DNA from: UBA12481 sp942493265
GTDB lineage: Bacteria; Bacteroidota; Bacteroidia; Bacteroidales; UBA12481
Assembly: GCA_942493265.1 (NCBI GenBank)
Contig: OW818688.1
Location: forward strand, 4,402,001-4,466,000
Direction of reading: 5' to 3'
DNA length: 64,000 bases
Positions 19,407 through 28,506 of the stretch are shown one piece after another (the first letter of the stretch is position 1; each line of letters begins with the position of its first letter). The notes under the pieces were generated by a model. It did not search any database. It saw nothing but the letters and a program-made list of their open reading frames with translations, and had not been told where the DNA came from. Position numbers and translations under genes: made by a program.

Positions 19407-20438
19407 ATGAGTGTTACCATACTTGGAATAGAATCTTCCTGTGATGATACCTCCGCGGCAATTGTCCGGGACGGATATCTTCTATCAAATCGTATTGCTA
19501 ATCAGGATGTTCATCGAACTTTCGGCGGTGTGGTCCCGGAACTGGCTTCCCGTGCCCATCAGCAAAATATCATTCCGGTGGTGGATCTGGCCATGAAGGA
19601 AGCGGGAGTAAAACCGAATGAAATCAGTGCGGTAGCCTTTACTCAGGGTCCTGGTTTGATGGGGTCGCTCCTCGTGGGTGCGTCTTTTTCAAAAGGCTTC
19701 GCCGTAGCCCGGAATATCCCCCTGATAGCTGTAAATCACCTTCAGGGCCACGTACTTGCATTATACGTACGCCGCCCAACCGACAACCAACAACCGACAA
19801 CCGACAACCCTCCCCCTTCTTTTCCCTTCCTGTGCCTTCTCGTCTCTGGCGGCCATACTCAGATTCTTGTCGTCAGGGATTATCTTGATATGGAAATTAT
19901 CGGCCAAACAATCGATGACGCAGCGGGTGAAGCATTCGACAAATGCGGCAAAGTAATCGGCCTCCCCTATCCTGCCGGTCCGGTGATCGACAAATTAGCA
20001 AAAGATGGTGATCCATTGGCCTTTACATTCAGCCGGCCAAGAATTTCAGATCTCAATTACAGTTTCAGCGGATTAAAAACCTCGTTCCTGTATTTCCTGC
20101 GCGACCATTTGAAGGAAGATCCGGATTTTATCAGTAAAAACCTGAATAGTTTATGTGCATCGCTTCAATACACCATTGTTGAGATCCTGTTGAATAAACT
20201 CCGCCAGGCATCCAAACTAACAGGCATCCGGGAAATCGGTCTGGCCGGAGGTGTATCAGCCAACTCCGCCCTTAAATCTGCCGTCCAGGCCGAAGCCATC
20301 AGGCGCAGGTGGAATGTGTACATACCGGAACTGGCTTATACCATGGATAATGCAGCCATGATTGCCATCACGGGATACTATAAGTACCTCAGGGGGGAAT
20401 TCTCCGGTCATGATGTTGCGCCGCTTGCCAGGATGTAG
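19407..20438 (+). CDS. tsaD: tRNA N6-threonylcarbamoyladenosine transferase TsaD
   Basis: A 343-residue ASKHA-fold enzyme that with TsaB and TsaE completes t6A37 modification of ANN-decoding tRNAs. The start MSVTILGIESSCDDTSAAI is canonical, so 19407 is preferred over a TTG at 19350. The metal-binding histidines H111 and H115 (HLQGH), LVSGGHTQ and the late GLAGGVSANSALK and YTMDNAAMIA are intact. Odd feature: residues 123-136, a variable loop just after the HLQGH motif, are encoded by the ACCGACA-type repeat also found at 11920-11961, giving RPTDNQQPTTDNPP. Because the frame is kept and the loop is variable in the family, the enzyme is probably functional. Confidence 0.96.
   Translation: MSVTILGIESSCDDTSAAIVRDGYLLSNRIANQDVHRTFGGVVPELASRAHQQNIIPVVDLAMKEAGVKPNEISAVAFTQGPGLMGSLLVGASFSKGFAVARNIPLIAVNHLQGHVLALYVRRPTDNQQPTTDNPPPSFPFLCLLVSGGHTQILVVRDYLDMEIIGQTIDDAAGEAFDKCGKVIGLPYPAGPVIDKLAKDGDPLAFTFSRPRISDLNYSFSGLKTSFLYFLRDHLKEDPDFISKNLNSLCASLQYTIVEILLNKLRQASKLTGIREIGLAGGVSANSALKSAVQAEAIRRRWNVYIPELAYTMDNAAMIAITGYYKYLRGEFSGHDVAPLARM
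19777..19809 (+). repeat. ACCGACA-type repeat inside tsaD
   Basis: Four to five copies of the 7-bp unit CAACCGA/CAACCAA within the tsaD reading frame, ending in CCCTCCC, close to the CTCCTCC that ends the intergenic copy at 11961-11967. It encodes the hydrophilic Asn/Gln/Pro/Thr loop of TsaD. Confidence 0.85.
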
Positions 20439-20439
20439 A

Positions 20440-21717
20440 TTATAGCTGGTAACGGTATAATCTCACATAGTAAGGATATTTCTTCTCCGGATAGAGAAAA
20501 TACACAGCATTTCCGAAAACCGTGATCCTGAACATATCCGGAAATTCCGGGATCATTACCGGCGCACCGATGGAACCATATGCTGTATTCAGCGGAAACA
20601 GGAGCCAGTTGGATTTCCTGCGCTCCAGCAAAAACAGTCCGTGCCCCACTGGATCGGCCAGAACGGTCAGGTTTTTATACAGCACGCCACCATCCACCCC
20701 ACCCAGAACCGCATCTTTGCAATAGGTAAAGGGTACGGCTCGCTTAAACCGGCCATCCGGACCGTATGACAACAGCGAATCCTTATAAAGATTGATTACG
20801 AACAGGGTATCGCGCCATGAAAAGAGTGGCACCCGCACCGGATTCTGAATAATCCGGCTCACACCTGTCCCCGGCTTAACGGGATATTTGCTTCCGAAAT
20901 CCAGCCACATTGACCCAACCTTCATTTCCAGCTTCCTGTCGAGCCGGCCTGCCTCATCCTGCACAACCGTCAGCAACTGGGGCCCGGGCAGCAGATTATT
21001 CCGGTAAAAGACCTCAGCTTTCTGCTCCCAGAGGTTAATATCTGAATAGACCAGCTTTTCAGCAAATCCGGCACATATAGGCCCCATCATAGTGAAAAAA
21101 TCATTCCGGTCAACCGACCAGGGAACCTCTATCGTCCGGCTACCGGCATATAACTGATGTACAGAATCGCGCACAACAACGTGAACCGAACCGAATACAT
21201 CCCGGTATAAGGATTCAGCGCGGGAAACCGGAATGGATGAAAGGGTATCGCCAAACCAGTCCGAAAGCCACAGCTTGCCTTTGCTTCCCTGATTATTTGT
21301 GTACCCCAGCAGCCAGAGGTTCTCATTATCGAAAGCGAAATCCTGTATGGAAAAATCATCCTTTTCAGTCAATATCCGTAACCTTTTTGCGGTTACCTGC
21401 ACCTCACCAATCTCACTCACCAGCTCATGCAACTCAACAACCAGCTCCTTATCCGGAGCATAATTCAGTTCAATTTCAGAATTTCCGTATGAAATATGGC
21501 TGATCCGGATCAACACCGGAAACTCTATTATTTTCAGGATAAAGCGCCCATCCTCAACGGAATAGGTTCCGGTGCCATCGGGCAAAACCAGGTTGGCTGC
21601 AATAACCGGCTGTCGTGATTTTGCATCGATCACGCGCCCTTTAACCACGGTTCCCTGACCGTTGGCACCAAGGGTCAATATGCAGCCCAGCAATATGAAA
21701 AAGAGGAGTTTTTTCAT
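20440..21717 (-). CDS. Secreted protein with carboxypeptidase-regulatory-like domain and probable beta-propeller
   Basis: A 425-residue protein. The signal peptide (MKKLLFFILLGCILTLGANGQ) fixes the start at 21717. Residues about 22-105 form a CarboxypepD_reg-like beta domain (VKGRVIDAKSRQPVIAANLVLPDGTGTYS, then GRFILK), common in front of TonB receptors. The rest has repeated WL/DWFGD and F-D-ENLWLLGY type strands that look like a propeller, but no family is recognisable. It lacks a TonB plug or barrel. It ends 1 bp after the convergent tsaD stop. Function unknown. Confidence 0.6.
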   Translation of the reverse strand: MKKLLFFILLGCILTLGANGQGTVVKGRVIDAKSRQPVIAANLVLPDGTGTYSVEDGRFILKIIEFPVLIRISHISYGNSEIELNYAPDKELVVELHELVSEIGEVQVTAKRLRILTEKDDFSIQDFAFDNENLWLLGYTNNQGSKGKLWLSDWFGDTLSSIPVSRAESLYRDVFGSVHVVVRDSVHQLYAGSRTIEVPWSVDRNDFFTMMGPICAGFAEKLVYSDINLWEQKAEVFYRNNLLPGPQLLTVVQDEAGRLDRKLEMKVGSMWLDFGSKYPVKPGTGVSRIIQNPVRVPLFSWRDTLFVINLYKDSLLSYGPDGRFKRAVPFTYCKDAVLGGVDGGVLYKNLTVLADPVGHGLFLLERRKSNWLLFPLNTAYGSIGAPVMIPEFPDMFRITVFGNAVYFLYPEKKYPYYVRLYRYQL

Positions 21718-21753
21718 AACCTTTTCCAAAGTTACAAAAAAACGCACCGTACT

Positions 21754-22329
21754 CTACTTCACGATACCGGAGAAGCCCATGAAGGCCATGGCAAGGATTC
21801 CGGCCATGACCAATGAAATCGGGAAACCTTTCATACCCTTAGGAACACCCTGAAGATCAAGTCGTTCGCGCAATCCTGCGAAAATTATGATAGCCAGACC
21901 GAATCCAATTGCATTGGCCGCGGTGAAAACGATCCCCTGTATCAGGTTATAATCGTTCTGGATGGTGAGGATGGCGATACCCAAAACTGCACAGTTGGTG
22001 GTGATCAGAGGCAGGAAGATGCCCAGCGCCTGATAAAGGCTGGGAGATATTTTTTTCAGGATCGTTTCAACCATCTGAACCAGTGCAGCAATCACCAGAA
22101 TGAATACAATGGTTTGCATGAACCCGATATGGAAAGGATCCAGAACGTATTTCTGCAGCAGAAAAGTAACTATGGTGGCCAGAACCATGACAAAGGTAAC
22201 CGCAGCCGACATACCGGCAGCTGTTCCCACCTTGTTGGATACCCCCAGGAACGGACAAATTCCGAGGAACTTGGCCAAAACGATATTGTTAACCAGTATC
22301 GCGCTTATAAAAATGATAATGTATTCCAT
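21754..22329 (-). CDS. rnfA: Rnf complex subunit A
   Basis: A 191-residue membrane protein with six helices, homologous to NqrE. The start EYIIIFISAILVNNIVLAKFLGICPFLGVS and the Cys-containing second segment NCAVLGIA are hallmarks; these cysteines hold the membrane iron centre shared with RnfE. Last gene of the operon, 18 bp after rnfE. Confidence 0.96.
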   Translation of the reverse strand: MEYIIIFISAILVNNIVLAKFLGICPFLGVSNKVGTAAGMSAAVTFVMVLATIVTFLLQKYVLDPFHIGFMQTIVFILVIAALVQMVETILKKISPSLYQALGIFLPLITTNCAVLGIAILTIQNDYNLIQGIVFTAANAIGFGLAIIIFAGLRERLDLQGVPKGMKGFPISLVMAGILAMAFMGFSGIVK

Positions 22330-22347
22330 GGTTTGCGGATTTTCAGG

Positions 22348-22938
22348 TTATTTATTGCCTTTCAGCCTGTTGATCAAAGCAATCAGGTAACCTAGAGCGA
22401 TAAAGGCTCCCGGCGAAAGGATAAAGATCAGAATGGTGCTGGCATTTTCGTCGACAAAACGGATATTGAAAATCGACCCGTTACCCAGCATTTCACGTAT
22501 GGCCCCCAGAATCGTCAGGGCCAGGGTAAATCCCAGACCCATACCCAGTCCGTCAAGTATGGAGGCTAACACCGTATTCTTTTGTGCAAAAGCTTCAGCC
22601 CGTGCCAGAATAATGCAATTCACCACAATCAGCGGTACAAAAACCCCCAGCGCCTTGTATAGTGAAGGCACGAATGCCTCCATGGTCATTTGAACAATTG
22701 TCACGAACGAAGCGATAACAACCACAAAAATCGGAATCCTCACTTTATTGGGCACCAGGTTTTTGATCAGGGAAATTACCAGGTTCGACATGGTCAGCAC
22801 GAACATTGTGGCCACGCCCATTCCCATGCCGTTTATAGCGGATGTACTCACAGCTAGCGTTGGGCACATTCCGATAAGGAGAACCAATGTAGGGTTCTCT
22901 TTCACGATGCCATTGGTAAAATGCTTTAAATTGCTCAT
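22348..22938 (-). CDS. rnfE: Rnf complex subunit E
   Basis: A 196-residue six-helix membrane protein homologous to NqrD and inverted relative to RnfA. GIVKENPTLVLLIGMCPTLAVS and the VNCIILARAEAFA segment are typical. It overlaps the rnfG stop by 4 bp. Confidence 0.96.
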   Translation of the reverse strand: MSNLKHFTNGIVKENPTLVLLIGMCPTLAVSTSAINGMGMGVATMFVLTMSNLVISLIKNLVPNKVRIPIFVVVIASFVTIVQMTMEAFVPSLYKALGVFVPLIVVNCIILARAEAFAQKNTVLASILDGLGMGLGFTLALTILGAIREMLGNGSIFNIRFVDENASTILIFILSPGAFIALGYLIALINRLKGNK

Positions 22939-23507
22939 TTCTGTCCTCCTTTTTCATAGGCATTATAGGCTCTCATAACCGCATCGCAAAATGCGCGCGA
23001 GCTGATTGTAGCCGCGGTGATGGCATCGATTTCACCGCCGTCCTTTTTAACCTTGATCTTGTTGGTTGCAGGATTTTTCCCTACAAACTGCTTTTTGAAT
23101 TTCGGCTCCATCATTTTCGTTCCCAGTCCGGGTGTCTCCTTGTGCTCCAGAACGGAAGTCTCGATCAGGGTGCCGTCAGGACCGATCCCGACCATTACAC
23201 TGAATGATCCGCTGAAGGCGATATTGGTTTTCGTGCTGATGGCCGTACCAACCAGCTGTCCGTCCTTTTTAGCCGGAAAGCACTCCAGTTCACCGAGGTC
23301 GGACTGCAGTATATATTTTTCCTCGCTGGGATTATTGTTGAATTCCGGGACCACTTTCTGAATAGCCTCCAGCTTGGCTTTTGCCTTTGATTCGGCAATC
23401 GGGCCTTCGGTGATCTTATTCATATAGCCCAGCAGTCCTGAAGCTACGGCGCACACTCCCAATAAGGAGAGCACCATTGTTTTCAGGTTTGATTCCAGTT
23501 TAGCCAT
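22935..23507 (-). CDS. rnfG: Rnf complex subunit G (FMN-binding)
   Basis: A 190-residue protein with one N-terminal membrane helix (residues 8-28) and a periplasmic FMN-binding domain. The threonine of the ITAATISSRAF motif near residue 170 is the expected site of covalent FMN. An 8-bp overlap with rnfD and a 4-bp overlap with rnfE mark a tightly coupled operon. Confidence 0.95.
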   Translation of the reverse strand: MAKLESNLKTMVLSLLGVCAVASGLLGYMNKITEGPIAESKAKAKLEAIQKVVPEFNNNPSEEKYILQSDLGELECFPAKKDGQLVGTAISTKTNIAFSGSFSVMVGIGPDGTLIETSVLEHKETPGLGTKMMEPKFKKQFVGKNPATNKIKVKKDGGEIDAITAATISSRAFCDAVMRAYNAYEKGGQK

Positions 23508-24507
23508 TTTTCACTTCCTCCCCGAACCGCTTGGGTTTAACATATTTATCAATCAAAGGCACAAATGCATTCATAATCAGGATGGCGAAGGAAACTCCTT
23601 CGGGATAAGCTCCAAAAATCCTGATCAGGCAGGTAATCAATCCAATGCCCACCCCGAAAATGATCTGACCAACCGGCGTCATGGGTGAAGTCACCATATC
23701 GGTCGCCATAAATATCGCACCGAGCATAATACCCCCGGTCAGCAGGTGAAACATCGGATCTGCGTATTTACCGGGATCCACCATCCAGAGAATTCCGGTA
23801 AAGGCCACTACCGTAAGCAGTACAGATACCGGGATATGCCAGGTAATAACCTTCTTATAAATCATGTATAACCCACCGATAATCAGTGCAAGTGCAGATA
23901 TCTCGCCCAGTGATCCGCCCATATTTCCAATAAACATCTGGGCATATCCGGGTATTTCCTGCATCAGGTCCTGCACCGGCTGGCCGTTTTTGACTCCTTC
24001 CTTAAGGATAGCCAGCGGTGTTGCGCCGGTTGCAGCGTCGAGGTAGGCAAATCGTGATTCGATTGCCTTAGGCCAGCTGGTCATCTGAACCGGAAAGGAG
24101 ATCAGCAGGAAAACCCTACCTACAAGTGCAGGATTGAACGGGTTTTTGCCTAAACCACCGAACGACATTTTAGCCACTCCGATAGCCACCAGACTGCCCA
24201 CAATAATCATCCATACCGGAAGATTTGCAGGAATGTTAAAGGCCAGTAAAACCCCGGTCACAGCGGCTGATCCGTCCCACAAGGTCGACTCGGTCTTAAA
24301 CATGAACCGGTTGATCAGATATTCAAAGGCCATGCATGAAACCACCGCGATTCCGGTGACTACCAGGGCTCCCAGTCCGAAGAATATCAGGGAAACTGCA
24401 AATGCCGGGACCATGGCAATCAGCACCCGGTACATGATTTTCTGCACCGATTCACTGCCGGATAAGTGCGGGGAATACGATACGGTTAGCAGGTTTGTTG
24501 CGCTCAT
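23500..24507 (-). CDS. rnfD: Rnf complex subunit D
   Basis: A 335-residue membrane protein with about nine helices, homologous to NqrB. The FMN-attachment threonine lies in DAATGATPLAIL. It forms part of the ion-translocating core. It overlaps rnfC by 4 bp and rnfG by 8 bp. Confidence 0.96.
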   Translation of the reverse strand: MSATNLLTVSYSPHLSGSESVQKIMYRVLIAMVPAFAVSLIFFGLGALVVTGIAVVSCMAFEYLINRFMFKTESTLWDGSAAVTGVLLAFNIPANLPVWMIIVGSLVAIGVAKMSFGGLGKNPFNPALVGRVFLLISFPVQMTSWPKAIESRFAYLDAATGATPLAILKEGVKNGQPVQDLMQEIPGYAQMFIGNMGGSLGEISALALIIGGLYMIYKKVITWHIPVSVLLTVVAFTGILWMVDPGKYADPMFHLLTGGIMLGAIFMATDMVTSPMTPVGQIIFGVGIGLITCLIRIFGAYPEGVSFAILIMNAFVPLIDKYVKPKRFGEEVKNG

Positions 24508-25832
24508 TTACTTCTGGATCTGATTATTCGGTTGACACTGTTTTTTCCTAATCTTATATAATCGAGCAGTGGACGGCCCGACGGACAGGTATAGCTGCAG
24601 GAACCGCATTCCATGCAATCCATCGCCCTTTCCTGTTCGAGTTCCTCCCATCTTTTTAACTCTCCGAGACTCATCAGGAGATACGGTTCCAGGCCCATCG
24701 GACAAGCCGAACTGCATCGGGAACAGCGGATGCAGTTTTGCACAGCGTTGCGTCTGGATTCCGAAACCGGTATCATGACGATGCCGGATGTACCTTTTGT
24801 CACCGGAACATCGAGCAACGGCAGCGCCCGCCCCATCATGGGTCCACCGCTGATCACCTTACCCGTATCCTCAGGAAGTCCCCCGGTTGCCTCAATCAGT
24901 TCGGTCACCGGTGTGCCGATGCGCACCAGGTAATTGGCCGTTTTAGCCATGGATTTTCCGGTAACGGTGACCACTCGTTCGAACAGCGGCTTATTCTTGG
25001 CAATTGCTTCATATACAGCGAAAGCCGTTCCAACATTATGAACAACGGCCCCAACTTCAATCGGCAATTTTCCAGATGGAACTTCCCGTCCGGTAACAGC
25101 CTTAATAAGCTGTTTTTCACCACCCTGCGGATATTTCACCTTCAACGGCTCCACCCGGATTCCGGGATAGCCGGCAGATAAAGCGGTCAGGTGCCGGATG
25201 GCATCCTTTTTATTGTTCTCAATTCCGATAACGGCCTGGTTAACCTGAAGTGCCTTCATCAGCAATTGCGTACCAACCAAAATCTCTTCCCCCTTTTCAA
25301 GCATCAGGCGATGATCCGAAGTGAGGTATGGCTCACACTCCACTCCGTTGATGATCAGGATTTCAGCCTTTTTCCCTTTGGGGACGGATAATTTTACATG
25401 CGACGGAAAGGTTGCCCCCCCAAGGCCGACAATACCCATCTGGCTTACCCTGGCAATAATTTCCTCCGGCGAAATACTGAAGGTTTTTACCAGATCAGCT
25501 GACCGGTCAATATTTTCGAGCCATTCATCTCCCTGTACTTCAATGAAAATCGCAGGCTTTTTATAACCGGAAGAATCAGGTGCCGGTTCGATTTTCTGAA
25601 CGGTACCGGATACCGGTGAATGGAGGTTAGCGGATACGAAACCGGTACTTTTGCCAATCAGCTGACCGGTTTTTACCGTATCTCCTTTGGCAACAACCGG
25701 TTCAGCGGGTGCTCCAAGATGATGTGCAAGATGTATGCAAACAACTTTGGGTACCGGCAAAACTTCTATTGAAGATCCTGATGCCTTTTTATTCTCAGGT
25801 GGGTGAACACCACCTCTTGGAAAGGTTTTCAA
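24504..25832 (-). CDS. rnfC: Rnf complex subunit C
   Basis: A 442-residue peripheral subunit. It has the N-terminal barrel-sandwich domain, the NADH/FMN-binding GIVGLGGATFPSHVKLS region (about residues 131-147), and two C-terminal 4Fe-4S motifs CIRCSRCSSACP and CMECGSCSYTCP. It is the NAD-interacting subunit that takes electrons from RnfB. The family's optional C-terminal extension is absent. Confidence 0.96.
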   Translation of the reverse strand: MKTFPRGGVHPPENKKASGSSIEVLPVPKVVCIHLAHHLGAPAEPVVAKGDTVKTGQLIGKSTGFVSANLHSPVSGTVQKIEPAPDSSGYKKPAIFIEVQGDEWLENIDRSADLVKTFSISPEEIIARVSQMGIVGLGGATFPSHVKLSVPKGKKAEILIINGVECEPYLTSDHRLMLEKGEEILVGTQLLMKALQVNQAVIGIENNKKDAIRHLTALSAGYPGIRVEPLKVKYPQGGEKQLIKAVTGREVPSGKLPIEVGAVVHNVGTAFAVYEAIAKNKPLFERVVTVTGKSMAKTANYLVRIGTPVTELIEATGGLPEDTGKVISGGPMMGRALPLLDVPVTKGTSGIVMIPVSESRRNAVQNCIRCSRCSSACPMGLEPYLLMSLGELKRWEELEQERAMDCMECGSCSYTCPSGRPLLDYIRLGKNSVNRIIRSRSK

Positions 25833-25851
25833 TTAAGAATCCTCCTTATGG

Positions 25852-26718
25852 TTAGTTAACTTGAATTTCTTTGACTGCAGGCTCCGGTTCGGCAACTTTC
25901 CGCGGTGGGAAGTTGATCTCGAGGATTGAATCCGTGGGGCAAACAACCACACACTTGCGGCATAGGGTGCACTTCTGCGGATCAATGTAAGCCAGGAAAT
26001 TGTCGATGGTGATTGCATCGAATTGACAGGCCTTTACACAGGCTTTGCAGGCGATGCAGGCAACGGAACAGGCTTTTTTTGCCGTAGCGCCTTTATCCTG
26101 ATTTACGCAGGAAACATATATTTTGCGGTCTTTTTTGCTCTTCTTGCGCAACTCTATAATAGCCTTTGGGCAAGCCTTTACGCATGCCCCGCAGGAAGTA
26201 CATTTTTCATCAATCACTTCCGGGAGGTTCGTAACAGGATTCATATGAATGGCATCAAAAGTGCACACCACCACACAATCCCCCAAACCGAGGCAACCGA
26301 ATGAGCAGGCCGTTTCGCCACTGAACAGGCCGGATGCGATTTCACAGGTCGGGGCGCTGTCATAATGATTATTGTGTGCACGGTGGTCGGGACTACCTGA
26401 ACATCGCACAACCGCAACCAGCGGATCCTTTGCTACTGCAACCTTACCAAGTGCCTCAGCAACCTTAACCATGCCATCGTTTCCACCTACCGGGCAGAAC
26501 AGCACATCCAATGACTCAGCCTTTACACAGTTCTCGGCAAAACCCCGGCAACCCGGATACCCGCAGCCGCCGCAATTGGCGCCTGGTAAAACAGCTTCCA
26601 CATCATCAATTCTCGGATCTTCATAAACATGGAACTTCCGGGCTATCAGATAGAGGATAATCCCGGACAGGCCTCCGATTACACTTAAACTGATGATCGT
26701 TATAACGACCGTATTCAT
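25852..26718 (-). CDS. rnfB: Rnf complex subunit B (ferredoxin-type)
   Basis: A 288-residue subunit that accepts electrons from ferredoxin. An N-terminal membrane helix (about 4-26) is followed by the CxxCxxxxC cluster site CGGCGYPGC and several further 4Fe-4S motifs (CTSCGACVKACP, CIACKACVKAC, CTLCRKCVVVCP). Nineteen bp before rnfC. Confidence 0.96.
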   Translation of the reverse strand: MNTVVITIISLSVIGGLSGIILYLIARKFHVYEDPRIDDVEAVLPGANCGGCGYPGCRGFAENCVKAESLDVLFCPVGGNDGMVKVAEALGKVAVAKDPLVAVVRCSGSPDHRAHNNHYDSAPTCEIASGLFSGETACSFGCLGLGDCVVVCTFDAIHMNPVTNLPEVIDEKCTSCGACVKACPKAIIELRKKSKKDRKIYVSCVNQDKGATAKKACSVACIACKACVKACQFDAITIDNFLAYIDPQKCTLCRKCVVVCPTDSILEINFPPRKVAEPEPAVKEIQVN

Positions 26719-26728
26719 AGAGATATAT

Positions 26729-27151
26729 TTATTCGGTTTTTCGCAATTTAAATTCTATCGACCGGGTAATCCGCTTTCTGAACAGGAAAACCAGCAAATA
26801 ATAGGGGGCCAGCGAACCCAGTCCGATGAGTGCTGAAAAGCCTTCCCGCCCGGTGATACCGTTACAGATAAAAATCACGGCAAGAAGAATGATCAAAGGC
26901 AGGCCATATCCAAAAAAAACAGCCTTAAATCCCTGATTTTGAGCCAACAAAACCTCCACACGGTCACCCACGGATAAACCCGTCAGGGTATTCGTGACAT
27001 CAACAAATTTTTCTTCGGAATCTGAAATGGAGCAAACACCTTTGGCATGGCAGGCAGAACAGGCTGAGTGAGCAACAAATCTTACCCGGACCTGAGTCCC
27101 GGCAATTTTCTCAACAATGCCTTCATGAGCTACGTTTGTGTTGCTCTCCAT
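26729..27151 (-). CDS. rseC: RseC/SoxR-reducing-system family membrane protein
   Basis: A 140-residue protein with an N-terminal cysteine-rich segment CSACHAKGVC (about residues 31-40) and two membrane helices (about 82-100 and 110-127), the layout of RseC proteins. It is the first gene of the Rnf operon, 10 bp before rnfB, an arrangement common in Bacteroidota; RseC in E. coli works with the Rsx (Rnf-like) complex to reduce SoxR. The start at 27151 is chosen because an upstream in-frame codon at 27178 falls in the -7 promoter box. Confidence 0.85.
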   Translation of the reverse strand: MESNTNVAHEGIVEKIAGTQVRVRFVAHSACSACHAKGVCSISDSEEKFVDVTNTLTGLSVGDRVEVLLAQNQGFKAVFFGYGLPLIILLAVIFICNGITGREGFSALIGLGSLAPYYLLVFLFRKRITRSIEFKLRKTE

Positions 27152-27175
27152 TGATGCTGTTAATTTAAAAACACG

Positions 27176-27183
27176 CAAAAGTA
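27176..27183 (-). promoter_or_regulatory. Candidate -7 box for the rseC-rnf operon
   Basis: On the minus strand this reads TACTTTTG, an exact TAnnTTTG match 24 bp before the rseC ATG. No clear -33 element. It is divergent from the M16 promoter 30 bp away. Confidence 0.45.
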
Positions 27184-27211
27184 TCCTACCCTGACCTTAT
27201 AAATATTGTCT

Positions 27212-27244
27212 TTTGTCAGGTTTTTTAAAATTAGTCTACTTTTG
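27212..27244 (+). promoter_or_regulatory. Bacteroidota promoter for the M16 peptidase operon
   Basis: TTTG at 27212-27215, a 21-bp spacer and TACTTTTG at 27237-27244 match the full Bacteroidota consensus TTTG-N19-21-TAnnTTTG. The ATG follows at 27263. Confidence 0.65.
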
Positions 27245-27262
27245 GAGTCTTCAATACACAAA

Positions 27263-28504
27263 ATGGAATATACCAAACACCTTCTCGGCAACGGACTCCG
27301 GATCATCGTAAACAGCGATTACAGTTCTCCGATGGTCGCTATGAACATCCTGTATGATATTGGCGCCCGCGACGAGGATCCTTCCCTCACCGGTTTCGCT
27401 CATCTATTTGAACATCTGATGTTTGGTGGATCCGCCAATATCCCGGATTATGATTCTCCGCTGCAATTGGCCGGAGGCGACAATAATGCATTTACCAATA
27501 ATGACTATACCGATTACCATCTGACCCTTCCGTTTCAGAATCTCGAAACAGGTTTCTGGCTCGAATCTGACCGGATGAATGAACTGGCATTTTCACAGGA
27601 AAGCCTTGATATTCAAAAGAAAGTGGTCATTGAGGAATATCGACAGCGATACCTGAATCAGCCCTACGGAGATGCCTGGCTCTATCTGAAACCACTGGCC
27701 TACAAGGTTCACCCTTATTTGTGGCCCACAATCGGCAAAGAGATCAGCCACATCGAAGAGGCCCGGCTGGAGGATGTAAAAAACTTCTTCTACAGCCATT
27801 ATGCCCCCAACAATGCCATCCTTACCCTCTCGGGGTCCATCCTGCCGGATGAAGCATTCATATTGGCTGAAAAATGGTTCGGTCCCATCACATCCCGAAA
27901 AATAAAACCCCGCATTATCCTGCCCGAACCCATACAAACTGAATTCCGTTATCAGGAGATTGAACGCCCCGTGCCGAGTCCGGCCGTTTACATGGCCTGG
28001 CATATGGGCGATCGTTTCAGCCGCGAATATTACATCCTTGATCTGCTGTCAGATATATTTTCCAATGGGATGTCGGCGCGTCTGTTCCTGAGATTGGTGA
28101 AGGATCAGAAACTTTTCAGCGACATCGATGCCTATATCACCGGTGATCGAGATCCGGGCCTGTTTGTGATCAGTGGCAGACTGGCCAATGGAATCACTCC
28201 AGAGGCGGGAATGAAAGCGATTCGGGAGGAGATCAGCCGGATGATGGACGGGCCGGTAGAGGAGAGGGAACTTAATAAAGTAAAGAACCGTGCCGAATCT
28301 CAATTTCTGTTCAGCAATATGAATGTTCAGAACAAAGCACTGAACCTGGCCTATTTCGAGTGGCTCGGTGATGCTGCCGGCATTGACCGGGAGCTCGATA
28401 TCCTGCGTTCGGTGACAGTGGCCGAAATCAGGGAAACCGTCAGAAGCGTTTTCCGGGAAACTAACTGTTCCTGTTTAGTTTATCTTAATAAAGGGGAGAA
28501 ATAA
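27263..28504 (+). CDS. M16 family zinc metallopeptidase (catalytic)
   Basis: A 413-residue pitrilysin-type peptidase. The inverted zinc motif HxxEH is intact (H47, E50, H51 in FAHLFEHLMFGG), with the third ligand glutamate in VVIEEYRQRY. Two M16 domains (about 15-170 and 175-390) are present. No signal peptide is seen, so it is likely cytoplasmic, or exported by an unrecognised route. The start MEYTKHLLGNGLR is preferred over 27206, which lies within the promoter. Two bp before the inactive partner gene; such pairs form active heterodimers in other bacteria. Confidence 0.92.
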   Translation: MEYTKHLLGNGLRIIVNSDYSSPMVAMNILYDIGARDEDPSLTGFAHLFEHLMFGGSANIPDYDSPLQLAGGDNNAFTNNDYTDYHLTLPFQNLETGFWLESDRMNELAFSQESLDIQKKVVIEEYRQRYLNQPYGDAWLYLKPLAYKVHPYLWPTIGKEISHIEEARLEDVKNFFYSHYAPNNAILTLSGSILPDEAFILAEKWFGPITSRKIKPRIILPEPIQTEFRYQEIERPVPSPAVYMAWHMGDRFSREYYILDLLSDIFSNGMSARLFLRLVKDQKLFSDIDAYITGDRDPGLFVISGRLANGITPEAGMKAIREEISRMMDGPVEERELNKVKNRAESQFLFSNMNVQNKALNLAYFEWLGDAAGIDRELDILRSVTVAEIRETVRSVFRETNCSCLVYLNKGEK

Positions 28505-28506
28505 TC

